Assembly: GCA_032207245.1 (NCBI GenBank)
Contig: CM063503.1
Span: 108,482,531 to 108,546,530 of the forward strand
Direction of reading: 5' to 3'
Source of the DNA: Pardosa pseudoannulata
Lineage: Eukaryota; Arthropoda; Arachnida; Araneae; Lycosidae
DNA length: 64,000 nt
The notes below the pieces were generated by a model. The model saw nothing but the letters and a program-made list of their open reading frames with translations, did not search any database and was not told where the DNA came from. Every line of letters starts with the position of its first letter. Positions within the stretch are counted from its first letter, which is position 1. Positions 15,304 to 27,316 of the stretch are shown in pieces. A program made the position numbers and the translations under genes.

Positions 15304-15850
15304 AGACTGATAATAAATTGCGTACAATTAAACCAAACATTGAAAATTGAAGTATTTTGCCACCTAGAAAACATGATGTTATTCTTACTCGCCTCCGGAT
15401 TGGTCATACACGATTTACCCATCGACACCTTTTACTCGGAAAATCTGCTCCAGTTTGCTATCATTGGAATTTAGTCATCTCTGTAAAGCATATCCTCATT
15501 GATTGACCCCGGTTTAAAAAACATTGTTTTCATTATTTTCATTCATCATCTATTAATATGAAAGATATTTTAAATAATTCGCCTCATCCTAAGCTCTTCC
15601 TGTTTTTTAAAACACATTGGTTTTTATCTTCACATCTGAATTTTATGCCTCATTGCTGTTTTCTTACTTTGGGTTTTATGTATCTTTTCTACACTGGTTT
15701 TGTATTTTTGACATGTTTGCTTTTATCTTCTGTTATGCCTTTATAGCTGTTTTGACTTGTTCTTTGTAGTTTTAGGTTTAACTATTTGTTTGGTACAATA
15801 TGTCCCATGAGGACTCAGTGCCATAAAACCCCATTCAACCAACCAACCAA
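15304..15850 (+). mobile_element. 5'-truncated Jockey-like LINE with 14-bp target duplication
   Basis: The insertion is framed by CTAATCTCGCACCG at 15290-15303 and 15851-15864, a perfect target-site duplication. It starts inside ORF2 and ends with a short 3' UTR and a CAACCAACCAACCAA-type tail. This is the classical outcome of target-primed reverse transcription that stopped early. No endonuclease or reverse transcriptase domain is left. Confidence 0.92.
15309..15620 (+). pseudogene. LINE ORF2 C-terminus, interrupted
   Basis: One frame shows KLRTIKP, then ILTRLRIGHTRFTHRHLL, then VKHILID and finally DILNNSPHPKLF. The RLRIGH.R.TH..LL segment followed by a V.HIL..C region is typical of the end of ORF2 in Jockey-like non-LTR retrotransposons. 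The Cys codon expected after ILID is TGA, there is an upstream TGA near 15336, and the tail is partly decayed. The 62-codon frame at 15558-15746 begins with this ORF2 end and then reads the 3' UTR. Confidence 0.85.
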
Positions 15851-15864
15851 CTAATCTCGCACCG

Positions 15865-16908
15865 TTCTACTACGTTCTATGTCTCGCCATTTAATAACAG
15901 TAGATTTTAAAGTCTCACCAATTTTAAATATATTATAAAATGACTGATGCTATGAAGATCTAAATAGTTAATTTTTATTTTTAGTTATTTTAATATATTC
16001 TATTTTCCGAACTTAAAAACATAACTTAACTGCTATTATTTTTCTTTTATTCATTGCGGAATGTTTTGTCAACTTTCAAAAAATAATTCTTATATAAATG
16101 CTATACCTATTGATATTGTTATACTATAACATTGATAGTAGAATTATTAATTTTAAAAGCAATAATCATGCCTTCCCATTAATTACATTACTGCCAGTAA
16201 TCCACAGTTTACATTCCTCCCCATTATCATTTCTGCTTTGTTTAAATTAAATACCAATATACTGTAAAAATATTCATGTCTGAAACATGCTTTCAGAATT
16301 GATCAGAATTTTGTTATTTTTATTGAATTTTCAAAGCACCAATTACCCTGATAGGTTTAGGGAAATTTAAGCTTTCCTATGAATACTTACACCCTGTCAC
16401 TGAATGGGAGTTCTAACCAATGTAGTGAGGTAGTTTCTAACAATACAAATTTTAATCCTAAAACCAAACGCTCTAACATATTCCTGAGACACATATGCAG
16501 TTTAGAACACAGTTAATACAAAAGGTAACAGCCAACAGTAAGAAACAGATGTTTACAAATTCCTAAAGTATCATGTAATTAATATCAAGAGGAAATTCTA
16601 AACAGAGTTAAATTTCGACGTAAAATTATTTCAACTTGTAAACGGTCACGAAGCAGGATAATCATTAAATCCAGAGCTCTGAAATCTTATTTATTGCATA
16701 TTACATATTTTAAAGATACTAAGTACCTGTAAGTGTTAAATATTAACTGGAATTATTTTCCAAATTCATTTTATAAAATATTATACAATTATTGAAAACT
16801 TATTTCTTCACTCTAAATATTACCAAACATTTTATAAAATCACTCAGTATCTATAAACATGAAAACAGAGCTTTTTCAAAAATAATTGTTCCATAATTTA
16901 TTTAAAGC

Positions 16909-16912
<4 letters not shown>
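15865..16912. other. AT-rich non-coding stretch
   Basis: No frames, repeats or element ends recognised. Confidence 0.45.
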
Positions 16913-17000
<88 letters not shown>

Positions 17001-17013
17001 TGTGTGTGTGTGT
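16913..17013. repeat. Compound (TA)n-(GT)n microsatellite
   Basis: TA to about 16996, then GT to 17013. Confidence 0.93.
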
Positions 17014-17433
17014 AATGGCCTTTAAACTTAAAACCAAAAAACCTAATAATGTTTGTATTTTAAAATAAATCTATGGCCATTTTATTTTTAAATTGCATAC
17101 TTTGGAGAAATTCGTTTGTTTTCCTCTTCTCACTCTTTAAAATTGGGGACTTCGCATACTACAAAAAAAAAATTCTTGCTTGCCTTAGAATTCCTTATAT
17201 AACTCCTTTATATGTCTTATTTCTGCTTTACCCTCATCATTACATTATTATCTATTAGCACTCTGATTGTCTGTCTAAAACTCCTATATAATGGAATTTT
17301 CATGGTTTTCTCAGTGAGAAACCCTGATGATGATAGGATAAAATAAACTCAAATTCTCATTTCCAAATTTCTGTGTACTATTTTTAATCCCCTTCCCCGA
17401 ATCAATATAGATAACTCCTTGTGATGGGTTAAA

Positions 17434-17486
17434 ATGTCCATTTCTCTCTCTATCTATCTCTATCTCTCTATCTCTCTATCTGTCTA

Positions 17487-17543
<57 letters not shown>

Positions 17544-17790
17544 ATTTATCTATATATCTCTCTCTATCTATATCTCTCTCTATATCTCTATATCTCTCTC
17601 TATATCTCTATATCACTCTCTATATCTCTCTATCACTCTATCACTCTCTATCACTCTATCACTCTATCACTCTATCTATCTCTATCTATCTATCTATATC
17701 TATATCTATCTATCTCTATTTATCTATCTATCTTTGTTCATCTATCTCTATATATCTATTTCCCTCTATCTCACTCACACACATGGAATA
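17434..17790. repeat. Complex (TCTA/TCTG/TCTC)n microsatellite
   Basis: Pyrimidine-rich tetranucleotide array: TCTA and TCTC units, a run of about ten TCTG units (17477-17528), then ATCACTC and TATC variants. The 130-codon frame across it is a low-complexity artefact. Pure pyrimidine strands like this can form triplex structures. Confidence 0.93.
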
Positions 17791-17829
17791 TGCAGTTGTG
17801 TATGTGTAATATGTGTGTATATATGAGAG

Positions 17830-20800
17830 TGCATGTTTGTATGTGTGTATATTTGTTATAACCTAATTAAATTAGTGAGAACCACTATTATGGAGTATTA
17901 AAAAATAAATGTAAAATTATTTATCTTCTATAGAACTTCAAAATCATTTTCTATATTTCAAGAATGAATAATAGAATATTATGCCCTTATTTTTCTATTT
18001 AGACATATTTTATTAAACATCAGAGAAAGTAGGTTAGCTTTTGCGTATTTAAAAGTTAATTAACTCTTCTTCACTTTCACTACCCTCAAAACAGAAATCG
18101 TCATTTGAGAGTAGATAAAAAAATATGATGTTGGGTAAATAGAAAAGAAATAGTTTGGATATATAGCTGCATATTCAAAAATATATCTAATCCCTTTAAT
18201 ACTAAGTTTTGAATATCGAAATTTACGCTTTATTATAATACATAATCCTATTTGTTTCTCGACAGAAATATTTTGGAAAAGAAATTGATATTAGATAACA
18301 GGAGGAAGACATACAATGCAATATTTTTCTTTAGTTCGTGAAAGATAAGTTAATATTCATTTTTATAGTCTTTGAATTCTCATATTATTATAATAAAGAA
18401 AAAAAATATCTAAAGAAAATGTAAAAGGATAATTGAGCTATAATAATGCAAATGAATAAAATAGTATTGTCACTGTATCATGTTGAATTGTACATTTAGC
18501 TTAAATATGCGATTATGCAGTCACGAAATATAGTACCATCACAATACGGGAAACTAAAGAAAATTGAATGATTCTTGATTTTAATCCGCAGTTCTAATTT
18601 TAAAAAGAACTTTATTTTTAATACTGACGTGTAAGCTAACTTGAGAATACTTTTGATAATTTACTGCTCTTTGACTCTTACATAAAGGTATTTAAAAAAT
18701 TTACTGGTATAACAAGAAATGAGTAATAATTCAAATGCAGGTTTGTTTCCAAACTTGTGTTTATTTGTAAACTTGTGTAAACTTGTGAATTATTTCTCAT
18801 AGATTTTTATATATTCATATCTTGCAAATATTACTCGTATCTTTTTATGTTATATATTTCAAAGGATAAAAGTGAAGAAAACAACTGTTAGTCATAATAA
18901 TTAAATTACATGACTGCAAAAATTTTTATAATTTTTGTGTATAGAATTTAATTACTAAGCAGGATTTTATGGGTGTCATTTCTTAATAATTAAAATAAAT
19001 TAAAAGGTATGTTTTTTTTTACTTCGCGATTAAATATGTGGAATATTTTGTTTTAGGGGGAGTAATGATTTCAGACATTCCCTAAAATTTAACAGAGGTA
19101 AACTCTAGTATTGATTCTTGTATTGTTTAAAACAAATGATGAAAAATGACTACATTTTTCATAAAATTTTTGTACTATGCATGATCAATCATAAAAATTC
19201 GCGTCTGTATAATTATTACAAGTCTAGTTGTTTTGTAAGATATGTATAATATAAAATATTATAATTAACAAATATTCACGGATGTTGCAATATTTTTTTC
19301 GAAAAATATATAAAAGAAGTTAATTTGTCTGAACTCACCTGAGATAGTTTTTTTTTTCCAAGCAAAATCTTTTAACAGACTAAGATCTAAAGGTTTGAAT
19401 TATTAAACAGGCTCTCTTATTATAAACAGGGTAAAAGTAAACGAAAAATTATCTTAAATTATAATTATATTTTCCTTCTTTATATGTATTCATAAAACTT
19501 ATTGAATCATGAGCTCATATATCCAGATTTTTTTGCAATGGAAATTTTCTTTTACTTAATTTCTCACATTTTAAATGTGCTACATATCACTCCTTCAAAT
19601 GTATGATGCTGTATGCCTTAAGCTATGCTATATGACTACTAAACTATATGTAAAAAATGGCACTTTCAATTTTAAGAAAATGCTCACTTGGTGCTATATA
19701 GTCACAAACTATTATACTGCGGTTTAAATCAATAAAACATTTTATATCTTTTTACAAGGTTTCATATTTTTATACAGAATAAAAATATTTCCTGATGTCA
19801 GGAATGTATATTAGGAGTTATTTTTGCCTCTGTCATATGCATTTAATCATGACCATGTGAATTTATGCATGCACATATCTAGGTGTTCTTCATGAAACAT
19901 TTTTTATCGGGCTTTCATATTTAGTTATCGAAGTTCCCTATTTAAGTAGAATAAATGCACCTGTCTATCAGCTGAAACATTGTGATTAAATCGGGGAATT
20001 TTCGTAGAAGAATTTAAACTGTATCAGGTCCAGTGAACTGTATATATGATTTCCTTCTCTTAAACAGAATTTCAGCCTTAAATCTAAATCCATGAAATAT
20101 TTCAAGTTTTAATAACGAGATTCCATGTTTTCTGAATGTTAAAATCCTCATTAATACATTGGAATATGACTCCAAATTATATTTCCTTTCTTCCTATATA
20201 GGCATTTATGTACCTGCGTGTGCAACTTCCTATGTGTTAAATAAATTTTCTAAATAAATATCTGCTAATTAAATTTCCTTTTCCCATTTTTTCTCATTTT
20301 ACTTGTCAAACTGCATCTAGTCGTATACCTATTGCTATCTTCTATAGTGTGCAAGACCGAATTTCAAGTTCAGCAAGGTGTCCATTTCGTTTTTCCCAGT
20401 AAAAAAAATATTAGCGTAAGATCTCAATCTATAAAAATCTTTATTTCCTTGTACAAGACATCTTATTTTTGTATGGCGTAGAAAAGCTTTTTGGTGTCAT
20501 TGAAGAGTGTCCATGTAATATTTTTGTTTCTTTATGTGTATGCAATGATTTGCCTGCATGCATATCTCCAGATGTTCCAGCAAATGAAATTCCCTTTTAT
20601 TCATTTTCTCCCACTTTTTATTTGTCAAAATTCTCTCTCTCACAAAGAATATAGCTGCATGTCAGCCAAGAAAAAGCGTTTCTACATAGGAATGATTGCA
20701 GGATTTAAACTAAAACCAAAGAAATCAGATTCGGAGTAAGACATTGAAACAAACGCATTTATTTCTGCGTAAAGCATGTCCTAGGATCTAACAAGCATAA

Positions 20801-21403
20801 AGTGTGGTAACTAATGCATAAAATGTTTTGGAAAAATATTCTATTTCGGAAATGCATTACATGAACACGTTTACAGGAATAAGATATTCTTCATTTTTAA
20901 ATTTATTATACGAGAAAGCTTCAAAAGGCAAAGAATTCATTTATGTATGAAATGAAATTCTGTAACTGAGCTATGAGGATATAAAAATGCTACTTGCTTT
21001 TTGTATTTATACAAATATAAAATATTTAAAACTTAAGTATAATAATAAATAGAATTCTCTGAATTTGAGGAGTTTATTGTTTCATACCCGTCATTAATAT
21101 CACTAAAATTAAAAAAAAATATTAAAAGTTTTTTTTTTTGGTATAATGCTTCTTAAGGATTTTTTTTTTTATTTTACTTATAACAGTCTAATTTAAGTGT
21201 GCATTAAAAGTTTAATTAAAGAAATATTTTCTAAACGAGAGTTAGATTCGATACCCTTCAAGAAAATATGCTTGTAAAAAACTTCAGTTTTGTGAAAATC
21301 AATTTCTAGTAGTAGACACATTTATAAAAACATACTGGAATGATGACGATTTAAAATACTCTTTTATTTATTGCATTACGATATTTTTGTTCGTCATCTT
21401 CAT
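17830..21403. other. Long AT-rich non-coding stretch
   Basis: About 3.6 kb. Weakly similar TTTCC...TCATTTTACTTGTCAAA-like phrases at about 20270-20315 and 20585-20635 hint at an old duplication. Frames near 20469-20739 have no support as genes. Confidence 0.45.
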
Positions 21404-21407
21404 TTAA

Positions 21408-21688
21408 CACTAGATTGCCCAAGTCAGTCATTTTGACTGTTTTTTAATTTCAATTATTAAAACAATTATGGAATATAATAACACAATTTCTTAGAATTTG
21501 GTGAATTTTTCTATAACATATAAATGGGTTTATGAATAATTGTAGTTTCTTCCGCCCTCCTTTATTATATAATATTAAAAATTAATTTTAAACAAATTTC
21601 TTTACATATTTGTTATTTTTTCACAATGCAGTCATTTTGACTGTTTTGGGGCAATGTAGCTATACAAGAAATCTTGAGCAATCTAGTG
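21408..21688. mobile_element. 281-bp TTAA-bounded element, family D
   Basis: TTAA flanks (21404-21407 and 21689-21692). The terminal inverted repeat CACTAGATTGCCCAAG versus CACTAGATTGCTCAAG has one mismatch in 16. A stem-loop CAGTCA-TTT-TGACTG lies near each end (21425-21439 and 21629-21643), both in the same orientation. No coding capacity. piggyBac-like MITE by target site and end structure. Confidence 0.87.
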
Positions 21689-21692
21689 TTAA

Positions 21693-22677
21693 ATCACTGT
21701 AGTGTGCAATATTTTATGTGATAATTTATGTAAATACAAAAAATTGAATAATCATTTGTCTATATCACTGCATTTTCGTAAAATCATAGAGCATGGCTAA
21801 AGTATTATTACCTATAATTTTATCCTGAAGTACGTTTATAACTTATTTTCAATTCTAACAACTGCCGTTTATATTTCATCGATTTTATTTTTATCCCCAC
21901 GTGAAATTAAAATACTTTTGTAAACAATATTATCAGGCAGGAATTCTACCGTTCACGTCATAGTTGTAGTTATATCAAGTATGCTGTAGTTATAGTGTTA
22001 ATGCCTACATTTAAATAACTTTTTCGAAACATTTTGAAATTTTATTAAACGGATTATTTTTATCTTCTATTCACTGAAAATATATATAACATTAGCAATA
22101 TTTTAATGAAGTTACAAGAAATAGTCTATTTTGTGTAAACATTTAACGGAATTCGGCATGAGACCTTCTCCATTTATTTTAAATACATGCGTTTCCTTCT
22201 TAGCAAATGTTGCGAATTAATTAACAGTTTTATAATAATCTGAAAATTTAGTGGGATGTGTTAAATAATATATGCAGTTTTTCGAAGACTTTTTATTATT
22301 TGCTTATAAATATCTTTTAAAACATTAACTATGTATTCTAAAAAAAAATAAATGTACTATTTTTAATTTTTTTAAAAACAAGTTTTGCTTTGATTGCAAT
22401 GAATAAATAACTCGTTTTTCAGAAAATGTGTTTAAATATTTTATTTTAAAATATAAATACTATACCTTTATTGGTTAGGCATTAAATTTTATGAACTAAG
22501 TTTTACTTGACTTGTTTTTACTCAAAGCCTTTTTGCATCTGGGGAAAAATACCGTTCAAAATATTTTAATGGCCTCACATGCCCATTAACCCTATGTTTT
22601 TCAAATAATACTTTCATTGATTACCGTAAGATTGTAAGTGCAGATAACAATATGTGGAAATAAGTAATATATATATA
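21693..22677. other. AT-rich non-coding stretch
   Basis: No recognisable features. A TTAACCCTATG near 22587 resembles an element end, but no partner end was found. Confidence 0.4.
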
Positions 22678-22979
22678 GGGTAGTTATAATTAAACATCCC
22701 CTATAACCAGCATCCTGCATCTCAAACGGGCGAACGGAATTCAGTGAAATTTTGTATATGGGCTATACATGAGATGTGCTCACGGAATTTAGAAAAAAAA
22801 AAAGATTTTAGGTTCAAAATATACACCAGAGGTCGTCTTTTCGGGAAAGCATGAAATTTAACAGAATAAACGACCAAAACGGAATACAGAAATAATAATA
22901 ACAATCCAGAAGAAGAGTATTATGAGTAATAAAATCCAAAACCAGGAACACTTTAGAGAGTAAAGTGTTATTAGTCACT

Positions 22980-23160
22980 CTTTTCATAATCCATGGTACC
23001 ACACATCCCTGTAATTTCTGGTTATGGGGCTATTTAAAAAGTCTGGTGTATCGTGGAGCTGTTGGTAAAAGAACTCTATTCATCCGAGAAGCCTAACAAT
23101 TAATCAGTTATGATCTGTGTTGAACACATTGTCCATCGACTTGAAATTTTTGCAGGTGAC
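22980..23160 (+). pseudogene. mariner/Tc1-type transposase C-terminal remnant
   Basis: One frame reads PCNFWLWGYLKSLVYRG at 23007-23057, the strongly conserved segment containing the last catalytic Asp/Glu region in many mariner-like transposases (canonical SPDLTPCDFFLWGYLK). A second frame reads VEHIVHRLEIFAGD at 23119-23160, the family's C-terminal region. The two lie in different frames with several stops, and the N-terminal and central parts are missing. The remnant is non-functional. Confidence 0.82.
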
Positions 23161-23625
23161 TGAGCGTTTCAACGTAGAGCACTTTTACCTACAACTGCTC
23201 CTCTTGGGCTGAACGTCATTTTAACACATCTTGGTATTGGCCATAGCCGACTCGCCCATAGACATTTACTTTGTGCTGAGCCTACTCCACTATGTTCCAG
23301 TTGTCATACTCATCTCACTTATTATCATATTTTAACTATATATATTTTAAGACTTTTATCCTACTTTGAACAAACGCTTGGTAAACATCCTCATCCAAAA
23401 CTATTTCAATTTATCTTTTTAGAACTAATGTTTTAAACCTCATTTAATTGTTGTAATGTTTTAATGGGAGTCTTTACCTCGTTTTTGCTTGTATTTTTCA
23501 TAAACTTTGACTATTATTTTCTCTTACTTTTAAATTATATTACTTTGTTTTAATTTGTGTTCTTCTGTTTGGCTCAGCATATCCAAACTTAGATCTAGTA
23601 AACCCAAACAAACCAACCACCTCAT
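23161..23625 (+). mobile_element. 5'-truncated LINE fragment nested in the mariner-like element
   Basis: A 90-codon open stretch without ATG (23164-23433) shows ILTHLGIGHSRLAHRHLL, then PLCSSC and YYHIL, then TLGKHPHPKLFQF before a TAA at 23434-23436. This is the ORF2 end of a Jockey-like LINE, related to but different from the one at 15304. A short T-rich 3' UTR and an AAACCCAAACAAACCAACC-type tail follow. On both sides the sequence is mariner-like, so the LINE inserted there. Its target duplication was not identified. Confidence 0.82.
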
Positions 23626-24035
23626 CTTGTTCAATTTCGTCCTTATCTACTCCTGTTTCTGCAACTGTTTTTGTTCCCTTAAATTAATTTATGTGGTTTC
23701 TATGACAAGGTGATCAGAAACTAGTCAATAAATGTTAATATTGTTTCTGCATTCCGTTTTGGTAGTTTATTGTTAAATTTCATTTTTTCCCGAAAAGGCT
23801 CCTCTGGTGGTCATTCTGGAACTAAAATTTTCGAAATTTGAGAACGAATCTCTTGTATAACCCATATGCAAAATATCGTTGCAATCCGTTCACCTTTTTG
23901 CATTGTAGGATGCCGTTTATAGGGAAAGTTTAATTACAACTACCCGGTATTTAATTACGTCTGAGTGTAAATTTAAACAAATTTTCTTTATAATTTTCAC
24001 CAGATATTATAGAGTTGAAACTCAAAATTTAAATT

Positions 24036-24211
24036 GGCCGAACGATGGCCGATTGGTTAGTGTGCTGGCCTTCGGAACCGGAGTTCGTGGGTTCAAATCC
24101 CACAGTGGCATGGATGTTCGTAGCTGTTCGGAATCGGCTTTAAGCTGTAGGTCCCGGTCTCATTAGCCTTCGTGTTGCAAAAAGTAGACCGTAGCACTCC
24201 AAACCAAACCA
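24036..24211 (+). mobile_element. tRNA-derived SINE, copy 2
   Basis: The best-preserved copy. It has a GGCCGAACGATGG start, an A-box-like GGTTAGTGTGCTGG, a perfect B box GGTTCAAATCC, the TTCGGAATCGGCTTTAAG core, TAGACCGTAGCACTCC, and a CAAACCAAACC tail. A 14-bp target duplication CAAAATTTAAATTG lies at 24023-24036 and 24210-24223. The low divergence and intact duplication suggest recent activity. Confidence 0.95.
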
Positions 24212-24223
24212 AAATTTAAATTG

Positions 24224-26190
24224 AGTCTTCCTTATCAGAGAATTGCAAGTACTGCCCAATATCACTAATTTATGTATGTTCATTTCACAATAAATATTGT
24301 TATATTTGGAAAACCTTGAGATTATTAAAGAAATTGTATAAAGCTACCTGATATCAGTCTACCTACGTATTTTAATTTGATGTTTGAGAAACTACGAAAT
24401 ATTTCTACTTTTTACGTTAAGATAGAATTTATTACAGTATACGAATAACATACAGACAGTGAAGTAAGATTAAAAGAAATCATAAAAAAAAGGTTTTGGT
24501 CTTTCAGAATATAATTTGAAGTGTTGCTAAATATGCCACTAAAATATGATACTATTTAATACCGACTACTGCGAAGTGTATTAAGGATAGATAAGAATGT
24601 TTATTCTAAACGCAAAAAATGAACAAAACATTTTGGAGGGAACTTAAATGCTATATAAAGTTTTTTTTCCAAAGTCACTTTCCTTTTATGTAATTAGCTA
24701 TAACTTCTCTTTTAATTATAGTAGAAATAAAAATAAAGTATATTTAGAACATTAGGAGATTTTTTTTCAACAAAAATGGGCAATGAAATAGTTACTTTAA
24801 CAAAAATTTAGAGTCGCTTATTTTATTTCCATCAAATTTATTTTCATTTTAAAAATTATTTAAATAAAATTGCTAAATATTGTCCATTTAATTAATTTTT
24901 TGAGGTAGAAAATTAGTTAATATTAATAAAAAATTTTATTTTAAATATCTTTCTGTATGATTTGTATTCTGTATTGTTTGGATGTAATGACTTGGCTATT
25001 ATAATGAAAAGTCATATATTGATAATGTATTGTGAAATACTAACTATTTATGAGACGAAAACTGTCATATAGAAAATAGGTTTTCTTTCCTAAAGAATCG
25101 TATTTGACTTTCAAGTTATACTTTAAAGGTTATTTTTTATATAAAATAATATGGAGTTAATAGGAGAGAAATCATCTCCCGGGTGTTTGCAATGGTTATT
25201 TTTTGTTGTGTGTGTTAAGAAGTATTACCCAAATACCTGCTTTAAAATAAAATTATGAAAAGGATTAACAGAATAGAAAACACAAAAATGTAATACATTT
25301 TGCTTCATTGTACGTCTGTTTAAATGTATCTGTTTCCTTATAAGGTAAATATTTTTAAGTATTAAACTACGCATAATTTACTCAGTAATAAAACTTTTAC
25401 ATTGAAAGTTAATCATTTTCAACTTCAGGTTTTGTATGAAACATTTTAATTGGCACAATCACTTTTATCACAAATGTATGAAAGTTGACTAAAGTATAAA
25501 AAAAAACATTCTGCATAAATAAGAAAATGTTAAGTAAATAAAACTCATCATAATTTAAAAATGTAAAATTATATTTTAAATTCGGTTTTTACTTTTGTCT
25601 CTGTAATTGCTGTTTTTCCTCAAAATTTAAAGTAATAATTTAAATTAAAATAATGAAGTTTTATTTCCACTTTCTCAGAATAATCTTATTTCTCATTATG
25701 CTATACATATTTGTAGCTTCCATAACAGTAAGATAATTCCATAACATATCAGATAACGAACATCTGGGCATTAAAGGATTTTATAAATATAAACATGCAT
25801 TCGCATTTCTATTAAATACTAAATTTATGAAACAGACGAAGCTCAACAATATTTAAAACATTTACATACATTTTAACATATTTAGTTATCTTACATTGAA
25901 TAAAGTAAGATATTACATTTATTTTAGATGTTCTTTCTGAACCAGGGTGTTATCATAAATGATATATATGACACACTTTTATAAAATTAGGGATTTCCCC
26001 GTTTCAAAATCTTATACTTTATATTCTTCTCAGTTCTGTCCAGTTATATTCAGATAATTTAACATTTTAAAATTATTTTTTGAAGAAAACAATATTTTTC
26101 AGGAATTTTACTGCTCTTGTTGAATAAATAGTAATTGGTATAAAATATTTAGTTTTTCAACATTATAAAGATTTTGAAGCATACTCCGAT
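24224..26190. other. AT-rich non-coding stretch
   Basis: About 2 kb of AT-rich DNA without recognisable genes, element ends or tandem repeats. Confidence 0.45.
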
Positions 26191-26194
26191 GAGT

Positions 26195-27085
26195 CATTAC
26201 ATTATGATCCTTTATAACAATGGACTTGCCCATAAATAAAACCACTCAACGCGGGGGACTAATATTGAAGTGTAGATAGCTGCTATATATTGTCTTTTCA
26301 AACATACCATGATTAGCGACATAATAGAAAATCAGCTGATTTATAAGATTTTGATAAAAGTCAAATCGTTATGCCTCGGCAACTGGGAACACAAATTTGA
26401 TCAACTGCTTCTTTAGTGGGCTGTTCGCGTGAAGTTGTCATAAGCATACATAGAAAGTGGTGTAAGGACGGTTAAATTAGAAGTCAGTTTGTCGTCCATA
26501 GCGTATTGATTCCAGAAGTGAGCATATATTGCTATGTTTTGTTCACCGTGACCAAAGTGCTGCAAAAACCGCAATCACCAACAGCTACAACACTATTGAT
26601 CCAGCAGTGTTTCTCAACACACTGTGCGGCGTACCCTGCTGCTTATGGGCCTACGCAGCCGGAGGTTGAAGCATGTCCCTGCACTGACGGCACCAGGTCC
26701 GTTGCAGACCAGGTTCAAACATTCATGACAACAGTATTTCCGGCGAGAGATGATGTTTATCAGCAGGATAATTCACAGTGTCATAAGGGTCGAATCATCA
26801 GGATATGGCTTTAGGAATATTCCAGTGAAATTCAAGTCATGTCTTGGCATCCAAATTCACGAGAGATCAATGCAATAAAGCATTTATAGTCCCAAACAAT
26901 TTCGAACTACCACTCTTCTCTCTCGCAAAGTGCTAGGACTACAGGACCAGTTGGTGAGCGTTTGTTACCAGTTACCTTTGACTACCTATTAGCACCTTGT
27001 GCTGTTAATCGCATTTAAGGTTGTTCTGGTATTTAGGGCTGAAACTGTTCCTTTATGTTATTAATAATTTGATCATAATGTAATG
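26195..27085 (+). mobile_element. Tc1-like DNA transposon, decayed
   Basis: Perfect 15-bp inverted ends CATTACATTATGATC at 26195-26209 and 27071-27085 (rest of the inverted repeat diverged) enclose a Tc1-type transposase pseudogene. At 891 bp it is shorter than a typical complete Tc1-like element (about 1.3-1.6 kb), so internal sequence is lost. The usual TA target duplication is not clear: TA is present at the right edge only. Confidence 0.85.
26371..26970 (+). pseudogene. Tc1-like transposase pseudogene
   Basis: Starts at ATG 26371 with MPRQLGTQI. Helix-turn-helix-like segments follow, including VGCSREVV and, after a frame change near 26612, HTVRRTLLLMGLRSRR. The catalytic-core motif QQDNSQCHKGRI (canonical DNAPCH) and MSWHPNSREINAIKHL (canonical SWPPNSPDLNPIEHLW) follow before decay. 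The DDE motif's first Asp region appears deleted, and there are at least two frameshifts and several stops. The 102-codon frame at 26506-26814 mixes true and shifted reading. Confidence 0.87.
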
Positions 27086-27122
27086 GGTATTCGATATAAA
27101 TAACATACCACGTGTAAAGAGT

Positions 27123-27125
<3 letters not shown>

Positions 27126-27177
<52 letters not shown>

Positions 27178-27186
27178 GGAGAGAGA
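27126..27186. repeat. (TA)n-(GA)n microsatellite
   Basis: TA tract followed by GAGAGGGAGAGAGA. Confidence 0.9.
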
Positions 27187-27249
27187 TCATATACTTTGAA
27201 CAAATACTAGTCCCTTAAATAGAATTAAATTTAAAATAAGGCATTGTTT

Positions 27250-27252
<3 letters not shown>

Positions 27253-27312
<60 letters not shown>
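27253..27312. repeat. (TA)n microsatellite
   Basis: Pure TA tract, about 80 bp beyond the preceding one. Confidence 0.92.

Positions 27313-27316
<4 letters not shown>

Larger units (their letters stand above)
22678..23945 (+). mobile_element. mariner-like element with about 215-bp terminal inverted repeats
   Basis: Left arm 22678 to about 22896 and right arm about 23737-23945 are diverged inverted copies. Both begin GGGTAGTT(A/G)TAATTAAAC, share GGCTATAC/GGTTATAC and CACCAGAGG blocks, and end with CCAAAACGGAAT. Between them are a decayed mariner-type transposase C-terminus and a LINE 3' fragment inserted in it. The exact target duplication is unclear: the left edge abuts TATATATA and the right edge GGTA. 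Confidence 0.85.

Noticed and set aside
17434..17826. 130-codon frame
   Set aside because: Low-complexity Ser/Leu/Ile/Tyr product of the TCTA/TCTG microsatellite.
20469..20739. Overlapping 61- and 82-codon frames ending in a Lys-rich tail
   Set aside because: No start context, motif, homology or conserved neighbour. The Lys-rich end is expected from A-rich DNA.
24036..24110. Functional tRNA gene
   Set aside because: The tRNA-like head continues into a repeated body and tail with target duplications, so it is a SINE. The acceptor stem does not look intact.
26506..26814. 102-codon frame as a gene
   Set aside because: It mixes true and shifted frames of the Tc1-like transposase pseudogene.
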